Assembly: GCA_052387095.1 (NCBI GenBank)
Contig: JBQTJN010000015.1
Location: 1 to 39,751, forward strand
Reading direction: 5' to 3'
Origin: JBQTJN01 sp052387095
GTDB taxonomy: Bacteria > Pseudomonadota > Alphaproteobacteria > Micavibrionales > Micavibrionaceae
Length of the DNA: 39,751 nucleotides
Position numbers and translations under genes: made by a program. The notes under the pieces are model-generated. The model did no database searches and was not told the DNA's origin. It was given only the letters and a program-made list of their open reading frames with translations. Below, piece after piece: positions 1 through 7,894 of this stretch (position 1 is its first letter; the number at the start of each line of letters is the position of its first letter).

Positions 1-114
1 TTCCTGCACCTGAAACGCTGGCGCGGCATCGCCACCCGCTACGCCAAAAACACAAAATCATTCCTCGCCGCCGTCCACATAAGATGCATCGCACTCTGGG
101 CCAATATCTCGTGA
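1..114 (+). mobile_element. IS5-family transposase, C-terminal end only
   Basis: The window opens inside a reading frame of 37 residues that ends with TGA at 112-114. It carries the tail typical of IS5-group DDE transposases: a KRWRGIATRYAK-like segment, then FLAAVHI and a final short helix (ALWANIS). The Arg-Tyr-Ala-Lys pattern after the last catalytic Glu, and the ending close to the element boundary, fit this family. The rest of the transposase and the left inverted repeat lie outside the window, so intactness cannot be judged. The element probably ends a few bases after the stop, near a CTAG at 124-127, a tetranucleotide of the type used as target by part of this family. That boundary is inference. 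Confidence 0.8.
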
Positions 115-119
115 CTACA

Positions 120-683
120 CTATCTAGCCTGCGCGCGAGTTAATTCGTCTTCATGGTGTTTACGCACAAGAACGAGGCCTTTCAAAAGGGGTTTAACGTC
201 GTCTATCAGGCATGTCATTTCTTTTTGAGTGTCTGAAATTTGGCCTTTTTCATGTAGGATTTCTGAAACAGCATTCCAGCAAGTTTCTGCTGCGAGCTGT
301 GCAAGAGCCTGAGCTTCCGGATTTTCTTTAAGGGCGTCCTGTTCGGCAAAGACATCTTTTGCTATGAATGTAAGATAAGCAATATTGTAGTCTGTCGCAG
401 GTGCACCTACCATATCCAACTCGGCCTTCGGACGCGTTGCATTTGTTATAACAGCAGCGATCATTTCCTGAAATTCTTCAATATTGCTTGCCGCTACTGT
501 TGAAAGAGCACTTTTTACAGGTTCGAAAATCAAAGCGTCTGTTTTGTGGTTTCTGACAAGTTTTATAAGTGTATTGCTTGAAGGTATTGCAGCTAATGAG
601 TTTATTAGCTCATCTCGTTCTTCCTCACGTTTTTTAATTTCACGATCGCGAAATTTTGCTTGAAGCCATCCAAATCCTAACAT
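120..683 (-). CDS. Hypothetical protein next to an insertion sequence, C-terminus possibly altered
   Basis: A 187-residue protein I do not recognise. It begins with a hydrophobic-aromatic stretch (MLGFGWLQAKF), too short and polar for a confident membrane anchor, then a charged helix rich in Arg, Glu and Lys (about residues 12-28). The rest is mostly alpha-helical and acidic, with no Cys pair or catalytic motif visible. The start is supported by CAGGAG shortly before the ATG. Base composition is AT-richer than the housekeeping genes around it, which may indicate transfer. Its stop codon (120-122) lies at the presumed edge of the neighbouring insertion sequence, so the last residues may be encoded by the element and the native end lost. 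Function unknown. Confidence 0.6.
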   Translation of the reverse strand: MLGFGWLQAKFRDREIKKREEERDELINSLAAIPSSNTLIKLVRNHKTDALIFEPVKSALSTVAASNIEEFQEMIAAVITNATRPKAELDMVGAPATDYNIAYLTFIAKDVFAEQDALKENPEAQALAQLAAETCWNAVSEILHEKGQISDTQKEMTCLIDDVKPLLKGLVLVRKHHEDELTRAQAR

Positions 684-755
684 TGCCGCTCCTGTTTGTT
701 ATAATAAGAGTTAATTAGCATTTTTTTTGAAATCTAACAACAGAAATTAGGGTAA

Positions 756-2435
756 TTAACGTGCGCGGCGGAGGGGTTTGTACTTGATGCGGTGCGGCTG
801 GTCGGCCTCCATGCCGAGGCGGCGCTTGCGGTCGGCCTCGTAATCCTCGTAATTGCCCTCGAACCAGACGACCTGGGAGTCGCCCTCGAAGGCCAGCATG
901 TGGGTGGCGAGGCGGTCAAGGAACCAGCGGTCATGGGAAATAACGACGGCACAGCCGGGGAAATTCTCCAGCGCCTCTTCGAGGGCCGATAAAGTTTCGG
1001 TGTCGAGATCGTTGGTGGGTTCATCGAGCAGGATAACGTTGGCGCCTGATTTGAGCATCTTGGCAAGGTGGACCCGGTTGCGCTGGCCGCCGGAGAGGTT
1101 TCCGACTTTCTGCTGCTGGTCGGGGCCGCGGAAGTTGAAGGCGGAAACGTAGGCGCGGCTCTGCATTTCAATCTTGCCGAGCTTGATGATGTCCTCGCCG
1201 TTTGAAATTTCCTCCCAGACATTTTTATCGCCATCGAGCGAGTCGCGGCTCTGATCGACATAGCCGAGCTTGACGGTGTCACCGACTTTGAATGTACCCG
1301 AGTCCGGTTTTTCCTGGCCGGTGATCATGCGGAATAATGTCGTCTTGCCGGCGCCGTTCGGGCCGATGACGCCGACAATGCCGCCCGGCGGCAGGCGGAA
1401 TGAGAGATTTTCGATGAGCAACGCATCGCCGTAGCCCTTGGAAATATCTATCGCCTCGATGACAAGATCGCCGAGGCGCGGCGGCGTAGGGATGACAATC
1501 TGCGCTGTGGCGCGCGTCTGGCTTTCGCTTTCGGCGAGGAGCTGTTCGTAGGATGCGATTCTAGCCTTGGACTTTTTGCGGCGCCCTTCGGGCGTTTTGC
1601 CCATCCATTCCATTTCGCGATCCAATGTTTTCTGGCGCGCGGTTTCCTCGCGTGATTCCTGTTCCAAACGCTTGCGCCTGGCTTTCAGGTAGGCGGAATA
1701 ATTTCCTTCATACGGGATGCCTTTGCCGCGATCAAGCTCCAAAATCCACCCCGTCACGCTGTCGAGGAAGTAACGGTCGTGGGTGATCATGATGACCGTG
1801 CCCTTGTAATCCTCAAGGTGGCGCTGCAGCCAGGCGACGCTTTCGGCATCCAGATGGTTGGTCGGCTCGTCGAGTAAAAGCAGATCAGGTTTTTCGAGAA
1901 GGAGTTTGCAGAGCGCGACGCGGCGTTTTTCGCCGCCGGAAAGTTTGTCGATCTTCGCCTCGCCGGGCGGGCAGCGCAGCGCATCCATGGCGATTTCGAT
2001 CGTGCGATCAAGTTCCCAGCCGTCGGCGGCGTCGATTTTTTCCTGCAGCTCGCCCATCTCGGCCATCAGCGCGTCGAAGTCGGCGCCGTCTTCGCCCATT
2101 AGCGCGCTGATCTCGTTGAAGCGGTCGACCATGGCCTTAATCGGGGCCATGCCTTCGAGCACGTTTTCGCGCACGGTCTTTGTGGGAGCGAGGTGCGGCT
2201 CCTGTTCAAGGTAGCCGGTGCGCGCGCCTTCGGCGGTCCAGGCTTCACCCATGAATTCCTTGTCCTTGCCGGCCATGATGCGCAGCAGAGTAGATTTACC
2301 AGAGCCGTTTGGGCCGAGCACGCCGATTTTCACGCCGGGCAGGAATTGCAGCGTGATGTCCTCGAGAACTTTCTTCCCATTGCCGTAGGCCTTGGTCAGG
2401 TTCTTCATGACGTAGACGTATTGGTAGGAAGCCAT
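756..2435 (-). CDS. ettA: Energy-dependent translational throttle protein EttA (ABC-F ATPase)
   Basis: A 559-residue soluble ABC-F protein with two ATPase cassettes and no membrane domain. EttA binds the ribosomal E site and gates entry into the elongation cycle according to the ADP/ATP ratio. Cassette 1 shows Walker A GPNGSGKST (41-49), signature LSGGEK (165-170) and Walker B LLLLDE (185-190). Cassette 2 shows GPNGAGKTT (358-366), LSGGQ (447-451) and ILLDEP (468-473). Between them is the Arg/Lys-rich linker (about 240-300) that contacts P-site tRNA in this family. Length matches E. coli EttA (555). There is no ribosome binding site before the ATG. A TATAAA lies only five bases upstream, so the mRNA may be leaderless. 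The gene is monocistronic and divergent from the gene at 2516. Confidence 0.96.
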   Translation of the reverse strand: MASYQYVYVMKNLTKAYGNGKKVLEDITLQFLPGVKIGVLGPNGSGKSTLLRIMAGKDKEFMGEAWTAEGARTGYLEQEPHLAPTKTVRENVLEGMAPIKAMVDRFNEISALMGEDGADFDALMAEMGELQEKIDAADGWELDRTIEIAMDALRCPPGEAKIDKLSGGEKRRVALCKLLLEKPDLLLLDEPTNHLDAESVAWLQRHLEDYKGTVIMITHDRYFLDSVTGWILELDRGKGIPYEGNYSAYLKARRKRLEQESREETARQKTLDREMEWMGKTPEGRRKKSKARIASYEQLLAESESQTRATAQIVIPTPPRLGDLVIEAIDISKGYGDALLIENLSFRLPPGGIVGVIGPNGAGKTTLFRMITGQEKPDSGTFKVGDTVKLGYVDQSRDSLDGDKNVWEEISNGEDIIKLGKIEMQSRAYVSAFNFRGPDQQQKVGNLSGGQRNRVHLAKMLKSGANVILLDEPTNDLDTETLSALEEALENFPGCAVVISHDRWFLDRLATHMLAFEGDSQVVWFEGNYEDYEADRKRRLGMEADQPHRIKYKPLRRAR

Positions 2436-2440
2436 GGGGA

Positions 2441-2468
2441 TTTATAGCCAAAGTTCTGATCTTATAAA
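2441..2468 (-). promoter_or_regulatory. Candidate promoter of ettA giving a leaderless mRNA
   Basis: On the minus strand TTTATA (2468-2463), a 16-base spacer and TATAAA (2446-2441) are followed after five bases (TCCCC) by the ettA ATG. Transcription would start at or almost at the start codon. No Shine-Dalgarno sequence is present. The -35 match is only moderate, and this is a reading of consensus similarity. Confidence 0.4.
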
Positions 2469-2479
2469 GCTTAAAATAT

Positions 2480-2508
2480 TTGACATATTGTTTAAGCCTA
2501 TTTAGGAT
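2480..2508 (+). promoter_or_regulatory. Candidate sigma-70 promoter for the gene at 2516, probably leaderless
   Basis: A perfect TTGACA (2480-2485), a 17-base spacer and TAGGAT (2503-2508) precede the ATG at 2516 by seven bases, so the transcript would begin at about the A of the start codon. This choice of start also explains the absence of a clear ribosome binding site. It shares the intergenic space with the ettA promoter on the other strand. Confidence 0.55.
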
Positions 2509-2515
2509 AGGCATT

Positions 2516-2971
2516 ATGAATAAAATAGAACCCCTCGCCCTGTCAGGCGATGCTGCGAATCATTTTATTCAAAGACTGAGTCATGAATGGCTGAATCCGG
2601 CCAATCAAAAAGCAGTTGTGGAAATCCTGCAACAGGAGTCAGGCCATACACGTAAGCAAATATCGCTCATGCTGGAGTTTTCGATTGCACAGGAAATTTG
2701 CGCTAGACTTGAGGCGGTGCTGGCGGAAAAAAACGGCTTAACAAACCAAGACATTTATACCGCCGCCAAACAGACGTGCCTTGAGGCTGCAGCGGCCATA
2801 CCCTGGGCAAAAGGCCGGTATAAAATCATTCCCAACTATATACCGCCGGTCGGTCCGGGCGATTTTTATAAGGCGGCTTTCTCCAGCCGATTCAAAAATC
2901 CAGAAGAAAAAAGCTTGTTCGAGAATTTTGCCAAAAAACTTTTTGTCATGCGCTTCGAGATTATAGGTTAG
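2516..2971 (+). CDS. Hypothetical protein, small soluble
   Basis: A 151-residue protein of unknown function. The frame is open upstream to 2480, but that part contains the promoter-like TTGACA, so the ATG at 2516 (MNKIEPLAL) is preferred. The sequence is predicted mostly helical, with a segment of alternating charged and hydrophobic residues (about 35-70), then a Pro/Gly-rich patch (IPNYIPPVGPGDF, about 105-117) and a basic-aromatic C-terminus. No signal peptide, membrane segment or known motif is seen. Its 3' end overlaps the convergent acetoacetyl-CoA synthetase gene by four bases (2968-2971). Composition is somewhat AT-richer than the flanking genes. Confidence 0.65.
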   Translation: MNKIEPLALSGDAANHFIQRLSHEWLNPANQKAVVEILQQESGHTRKQISLMLEFSIAQEICARLEAVLAEKNGLTNQDIYTAAKQTCLEAAAAIPWAKGRYKIIPNYIPPVGPGDFYKAAFSSRFKNPEEKSLFENFAKKLFVMRFEIIG

Positions 2972-4956
2972 CCGTATTTGTTCTTATGGACCTGTCCGTA
3001 ATTCTCATAGAACTTTAGAAGATTTTCGCCGTAGAGTGAAGCATTCGGAATCGATTTTCCATTAATAAGTTTTTTCATCACCACTTCCGCTTTTTTGCCG
3101 TTGGGAGTTTTGAGAATATCAGGAACGGCAATAATTTCCGTTGGTATCGCATAGGGTGTGACATTATATTTAATAGCGTTGCGGATGTTGTTCTGCAGTT
3201 CGGGATCTAGAGGCCGGTCCGGGTTGACGACGGCGAGGAATAAAATCGTAATGGCCTGTTGATTGTCGGGCCGGATGAAATCGACAGCGGCGGCATCCCT
3301 GATTTGGTCATTAAAAGGCGCTAGCTGGTCGTAGATGGAGGCGGTGCCGATACGGACGCCGTTCTGGTTGAGCGTGGCGTCGGAGCGGCCGATGATGATG
3401 TACTGACCTTCCAAGGTTTTCTGCACGGAATCACCGTGGCGCCAGATATGTTTGTCCGGATAGTGATCGAAATATTCAGCTTTGTAGCGTTCGCTGCCTT
3501 CGTCATCGAGGAAACGCAGCGGCATGGAGGGGAAAGGATTGAGGCAGCAAAGCTCGCCGGTTTCGCCCGGTTTAATTTCATTACCGTCATCATCCAGGAT
3601 CTTGATATCCATACCCAGCATAGGGCCGTTGATCTGGCCGGCGTAAGTGGGCGTGAACATATTGCCGCCGAAGAAACAGCCGACAATATCGGTGCCGCCG
3701 GCGATAGAGGAGATTTTGACGCTGGATTTGATATTTTCATGGATGAAAGCGAATCCCTGCGCGGGCAGGACGGCGCCGGTGGAGAGGATCATGCGCAGCG
3801 GCGCGAGATCGTATTTATCTTTCGGGGCGATGCCGCTTTTCGCCCAGCTGAGGATGACGGGGGCGGCGGTGCCGTGATGGGTGCAGTTGTTCCGGGAGGT
3901 GAAATCCCACTGTGCGTAAGAATCCGGGTGCGCAGGGTTTCCTTCGTAGAGCAAAATCGCGGCGCCCGAGGCGAGCACGCTGACCAGCCAGTTCCACATC
4001 ATCCAGCTGGGCGTCGCGTGGTAGAAGACGCGGTCGTTTTCGCTTATATCGCTGCCCAGCTGTTGCTCGCAGAGATGTTTGAGCAAAATGCCGCCGGTGG
4101 AATGCTCGAAGCATTTCGGTTTCCCGGTCGAGCCTGAGGAAAACAAAATATAAAGCGGGTGGTTGAAAGCGCGGCGCGTGAAGGTCAATGGCGCGGCTTT
4201 GAGACCGTCCAGAAAATCCATCCGCGGCGTAGTGCTTTCGGTAAAATTGATCACAACGGTTTCCATGAGGCCGGGGATTTCGGCTTCCGCGCGGACGATG
4301 ACATCCATGCGCGATATGGTTTTACGCCCGTGAATATAACCGTCGGCGGCGATCAGGATGCTTGGTTTAACCTGGCTTAACCGGTTTATAAGGTCAGCAG
4401 CGCCCATCTCCATGCCTGCCGAAGAAAAGACCGCGCCGATATTGGAGGCGGCGAGAAGAATGAAAATGGTTTCAGGAATATTCGGCAGATAAACAGCAAC
4501 ACGGTCGCTTTCTTTTATGCCGGCGCGGATCAGAGCCTGTTGCCAGAGGCTGGCCTGGTCGCAAAGATCTTTTCCCGTAATGACGCGGTCCTCGCCGCCC
4601 TGCAGCCTCGCGATGATAGCGGGGGCGGACGGATTTTCCTGTGCGTGTTTTAAAATATTTTCGGCATAGCTGATTTTACTATCCGGGAAGAATCGCGCCC
4701 ATGGCACAGCCGGGCTTTTTTCGAGGACGGTTTTGCCGCGTTCGCCGGTGATGCCGCAAAAATTCCAGACAGAGTCCCAGAATTTTTCCGGCTGTTCGAC
4801 CGACCAGTTGAGCAATTCTTCATAGCCGTTTTGATCGCAGGCGCCGAAAGCGTGCCCGCATTGCTTTTCGATGGCGCGTTTGAAGTCCGCGAGGCGGGAG
4901 TTCCGGGCGCCGGTTTCGGACGGGTTCCATAGAAGAGGGGGGGTGTTTGCGTTCAT
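2968..4956 (-). CDS. Acetoacetyl-CoA synthetase
   Basis: A 662-residue member of the adenylate-forming (ANL) superfamily that activates acetoacetate to acetoacetyl-CoA through an acetoacetyl-AMP intermediate, linking ketone-body or polyhydroxybutyrate breakdown to central metabolism. Visible features are the N-terminal acyl-CoA-synthetase cap with LLWNPSE, the P-loop SSGSTGKPK around residue 290, an Arg-Ser-Asp hinge region (GRSDATLNQNGVRIGTASIY split over the hinge) and the C-terminal lysine loop TPNGKKAEV. The start at 4956 is chosen because homologues begin shortly before LLWNPS and because the upstream extension would run into the dsbD-like gene on the other strand. Length fits the family (about 650-660). 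It is transcribed alone, divergently from the thiol reductase gene. Confidence 0.92.
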   Translation of the reverse strand: MNANTPPLLWNPSETGARNSRLADFKRAIEKQCGHAFGACDQNGYEELLNWSVEQPEKFWDSVWNFCGITGERGKTVLEKSPAVPWARFFPDSKISYAENILKHAQENPSAPAIIARLQGGEDRVITGKDLCDQASLWQQALIRAGIKESDRVAVYLPNIPETIFILLAASNIGAVFSSAGMEMGAADLINRLSQVKPSILIAADGYIHGRKTISRMDVIVRAEAEIPGLMETVVINFTESTTPRMDFLDGLKAAPLTFTRRAFNHPLYILFSSGSTGKPKCFEHSTGGILLKHLCEQQLGSDISENDRVFYHATPSWMMWNWLVSVLASGAAILLYEGNPAHPDSYAQWDFTSRNNCTHHGTAAPVILSWAKSGIAPKDKYDLAPLRMILSTGAVLPAQGFAFIHENIKSSVKISSIAGGTDIVGCFFGGNMFTPTYAGQINGPMLGMDIKILDDDGNEIKPGETGELCCLNPFPSMPLRFLDDEGSERYKAEYFDHYPDKHIWRHGDSVQKTLEGQYIIIGRSDATLNQNGVRIGTASIYDQLAPFNDQIRDAAAVDFIRPDNQQAITILFLAVVNPDRPLDPELQNNIRNAIKYNVTPYAIPTEIIAVPDILKTPNGKKAEVVMKKLINGKSIPNASLYGENLLKFYENYGQVHKNKYG

Positions 4957-5032
4957 ACCTATATTTTTAACCTGTGAAACGCTAAAATAGAAGCAGAGGC
5001 TTTGACGGCTTCTTCCAGGAAAGGCTTTTTTC

Positions 5033-7090
5033 GTGCGTATTCCCGCTCTTTTGGTGCTTTTATCGCTGTTATGTTTTATGGGCCCCGTGCAGGCCATGGA
5101 AGATAACCTGCCTGAACGGCTGGTGCAGATCAGGCTTATTCCTGAAAAGGCGCGCATCGAGCCGGGCGGGGGGATCCGGATCGGCATCGAGCAGTTGATC
5201 GAGCCGGGCTGGCACACCTACTGGAAGAATCCCGGGGACTCCGGCGTGCCGCCGCGCGTGGAGTGGACACTGCCGGAAGGATTTTCCGCGGGCGAGATCC
5301 TCTGGCCGGCGCCGCACCGGCTGCCTTACGGGCCGCTGCTGAATTACGGGTACAGCGATCATGCTGTGTTGCTGCAGACCATAAAAGCACCGGGGGATTT
5401 TCGCGGCGGCGTGATTACATTGAGCGCTGCCATCGATGTGCTGGTGTGCAAGGAAGAATGCATTCCCGAAAGCGGCGTCTACGAAATTACATTGAACAAT
5501 GACAGGGCCACAAAAAGCGAATCCCTCGATGGGGCGCTGGCGCTGGTGCCGGAAGAAGCGCCGTGGAAGGTGACATATAATGAAAAGGGCGGAGATTTAC
5601 GCCTGCATTTAAAAGATGCAGCAGGTGAATTTGCAGACGCCGAATTTTTCCCGGCCGAATGGGGGCTGGTTGAAAATACGGCCACCGCCACTGTAGAGCG
5701 CGAAGGGGATCATAGTGTCCTGAAGCAGGCGCGCGGGACGCGGCTTTTGACGGAAACGGGAAATTTCGAAGGCGTGGTGACTTACAGCGAGAATGGCGCG
5801 CGCAGGGCTTACAGTTTTACCGCACGCCCCGGCCCGGCGGAAAATAAAATAGCGACTCTTCCTGCCGCCGATGAAAATGCCCCGATGGAATTGTGGCGAA
5901 TTATGATCCTGGCGGTGCTCGGCGGGCTGGTTCTCAATCTTATGCCCTGCGTGTTCCCGGTTTTGTCGATCAAGGCGCTGAGCCTTGTCGAAGCCGTGAA
6001 CAGGGATTGTGTACGGGTGCGCTGGCACGGGATCAGTTACACAGCCGGTGTCATGCTCAGCTTTATCGCGATGGCCGGCGTGCTGATTGCGCTTCGCGCG
6101 GGCGGCACGCAGATCGGCTGGGGCTTCCAGTTGCAGAACGCGCTGGTGATCGGCGGCCTTGCGTATCTTTTTCTCCTTATAGGGCTCAGCCTGCTCGGCC
6201 TGTTCGAGATCGGCGGGCGTTTTGCCAATGCAGGCTCGCATTTCACGCGCGGTGAAGGCTACAGGCATTCATTTTTCACGGGCGTGCTGGCAACACTGGT
6301 GGCGACGCCCTGCACGGCGCCGTTCATGGGGGTGGCGATCGGTTATGCACTGGTGCAGCCGGCCGCGGCGGCGCTGGCGGTTTTCGCCGCGCTTGGTTTC
6401 GGGCTGGCGCTGCCCTATTTATTTTTGAGCTTTGTGCCGGCCCTGCAGAAAATCCTGCCGCGGCCGGGGCACTGGATGGAAACATTCCGGCAGGCGCTGT
6501 CTTTCCCGATGCTGGCGTCGGCTGCGTGGCTGGTGTGGGTGCTGGCGCAGCAGACAGATGAAATGGCGGTGCTGAAAATTCTTCTCGGCGGGTTATTACT
6601 GGCGTTTGCGTTATGGGCGCTGCGGCAGATTACCTTGACGCGTGCCTGGCGTTTTGTGAAAATCATAGTTGTCGTGGCAGCTGTGGGCGGTGCGGTGTAT
6701 CTTCTGCCGTGGCCGGCATCGCATAATGAAACGCAGTTCGGCGAAGCCTTCAGCACGCAGAAGCTGGATGAATACCTGGGCGGCAACAACCCGATTTTCA
6801 CCGAGATGACGGCGGCATGGTGTATTACGTGCAAGTTCAACCACGCGACGTCGATCGATATAGAGAGCACGCGCAAGGCTTTTGCGGACCACAATGTGAA
6901 ATATCTGATCGGCGACTGGACCAATGAAGATCCTGCGATTACGGAATATCTAAAAAAATATGGACGCAGCGGCGTTCCCCTTTATGTTTATTACGGGCCC
7001 CGTGAAGCAGGCGGGGAAAACAGGCCGGAGGCAAAAATTCTGCCGCAGGTCCTGACGCCGGGGCTCGTAACATCAACACTGGATAATTGA
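5033..7090 (+). CDS. DsbD/ScsB-type protein-disulfide reductase (thiol transporter)
   Basis: A 685-residue inner-membrane protein that carries electrons from cytosolic thioredoxin to the periplasm. In order: signal peptide (1-21, ending VQA), a long periplasmic domain typical of ScsB-like proteins with a Cys pair at C139 and C143, eight or so membrane helices (about 288-560) containing the two redox cysteines in MPCVFPV (C306) and ATPCTAPF (C427), and a C-terminal thioredoxin-fold domain with CITC (597-600). GTG is the start, with AGGAAAGG a short distance upstream. It is followed after 20 bases by a periplasmic redoxin, a likely partner and operon member. DsbD proper is shorter at the N-terminus; ScsB-like is the better match, but substrate specificity is not readable. 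Confidence 0.92.
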   Translation: MRIPALLVLLSLLCFMGPVQAMEDNLPERLVQIRLIPEKARIEPGGGIRIGIEQLIEPGWHTYWKNPGDSGVPPRVEWTLPEGFSAGEILWPAPHRLPYGPLLNYGYSDHAVLLQTIKAPGDFRGGVITLSAAIDVLVCKEECIPESGVYEITLNNDRATKSESLDGALALVPEEAPWKVTYNEKGGDLRLHLKDAAGEFADAEFFPAEWGLVENTATATVEREGDHSVLKQARGTRLLTETGNFEGVVTYSENGARRAYSFTARPGPAENKIATLPAADENAPMELWRIMILAVLGGLVLNLMPCVFPVLSIKALSLVEAVNRDCVRVRWHGISYTAGVMLSFIAMAGVLIALRAGGTQIGWGFQLQNALVIGGLAYLFLLIGLSLLGLFEIGGRFANAGSHFTRGEGYRHSFFTGVLATLVATPCTAPFMGVAIGYALVQPAAAALAVFAALGFGLALPYLFLSFVPALQKILPRPGHWMETFRQALSFPMLASAAWLVWVLAQQTDEMAVLKILLGGLLLAFALWALRQITLTRAWRFVKIIVVVAAVGGAVYLLPWPASHNETQFGEAFSTQKLDEYLGGNNPIFTEMTAAWCITCKFNHATSIDIESTRKAFADHNVKYLIGDWTNEDPAITEYLKKYGRSGVPLYVYYGPREAGGENRPEAKILPQVLTPGLVTSTLDN

Positions 7091-7110
7091 TTCACACAGG
7101 AGACTGACCC

Positions 7111-7716
7111 TTGAAAAAACTCGCTCTTTATACATTAAGCCTTCTCATACTCGCTGTTCCGGCGCAGGCCGCGCCGGACGTCGGCAAGATGGCGCCTGAT
7201 TTTACCGTCACCGACATTAAAGGCCAGGCTTTCAAGCTCAGTGGTCAGAAGGGCAAATATGTCGTGCTGGAATGGACCAACCACCAGTGCCCGTTCGTCG
7301 TGAACCAGTACGGTACCGGCAATATGCAGAAAATCCAGAAGACCGTAACCGATGACGGCGGCGTGTGGGTTACGATCGTGTCCTCCGCCCCCGGCCTGCA
7401 GGGGCATGTGATGAATGAAGAGGCGCAGAAAATCATGGATGAGGCGCAGGCTTTGCCGACGCATAAAGTCCTCGATGAAAGCGGTGCGATTGGAACCTTG
7501 TACGGCGCCAAAACCACGCCGCACATGTTCGTAATCGACAAGGACGGCACGCTGGCCTATGCGGGCGCGATCGACGACCACCCGACTCCAAAAGCCGAAG
7601 GGCTTGATACGGCAAAGAATTATGTGCTTGCGGCGCTGGCCGATCTTAAGGCGGCAAGACCGGTGGCCACGTCGCAGACGGAAGCTTACGGGTGCAGCGT
7701 CAAGTACGCGCATTAA
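7111..7716 (+). CDS. Periplasmic redoxin / AhpC-TSA-like thioredoxin-fold protein
   Basis: A 201-residue exported protein with a signal peptide (1-20, cut after AQA) followed by a thioredoxin-fold domain. The active-site region reads TNHQCPFVVNQY: one cysteine (C60) in place of a CxxC pair, as in AhpC/TSA-like redoxins. The cis-proline loop is TTPHMFVID (about 132-140). A second cysteine, C195, lies near the C-terminus and might act as resolving cysteine. Start is TTG, with CACAGGAG at good distance. Its position directly behind the DsbD/ScsB-like gene suggests that it receives electrons from that protein. Whether it is a peroxidase or a thiol-repair protein cannot be told. Confidence 0.85.
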   Translation: MKKLALYTLSLLILAVPAQAAPDVGKMAPDFTVTDIKGQAFKLSGQKGKYVVLEWTNHQCPFVVNQYGTGNMQKIQKTVTDDGGVWVTIVSSAPGLQGHVMNEEAQKIMDEAQALPTHKVLDESGAIGTLYGAKTTPHMFVIDKDGTLAYAGAIDDHPTPKAEGLDTAKNYVLAALADLKAARPVATSQTEAYGCSVKYAH

Positions 7717-7723
7717 TTAATCC

Positions 7724-7806
7724 GTCATTGCGTGCGGTAGCGAACCAATCCACACTTTCTTTTAAAAGTGGATTGCTTCGCCGGCTTTCAGCCTTCTCGC
7801 AATGAC
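7724..7806. repeat. Palindromic intergenic repeat (GTCATTGCG type)
   Basis: Outer arms GTCATTGCG (7724-7732) and CGCAATGAC (7798-7806) are exact inverse complements. An inner pair AATCCAC (7747-7753) / GTGGATT (7769-7775) sits near the centre, with CTTTTAAAAG between. It resembles the GTCATTGCGAGCG-type palindromes found scattered in many bacterial genomes. It fills most of the 178-base gap between the redoxin and the histidine kinase and could act as a terminator or an mRNA-stabilising hairpin. Confidence 0.75.
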
Positions 7807-7894
7807 AAAATTTCCAGATTTTCTACCATTTCTATTTCATAATCCATTAATCTATGATATGGATATTTCAGTTTCACCTTAGTATCCATCATCC

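Noticed and set aside
5609..6268. A minus-strand open frame of 219 codons inside the dsbD/scsB-like gene.
   Set aside because: The plus-strand membrane protein with its cysteine motifs explains the region; the antisense translation has no coherent features.
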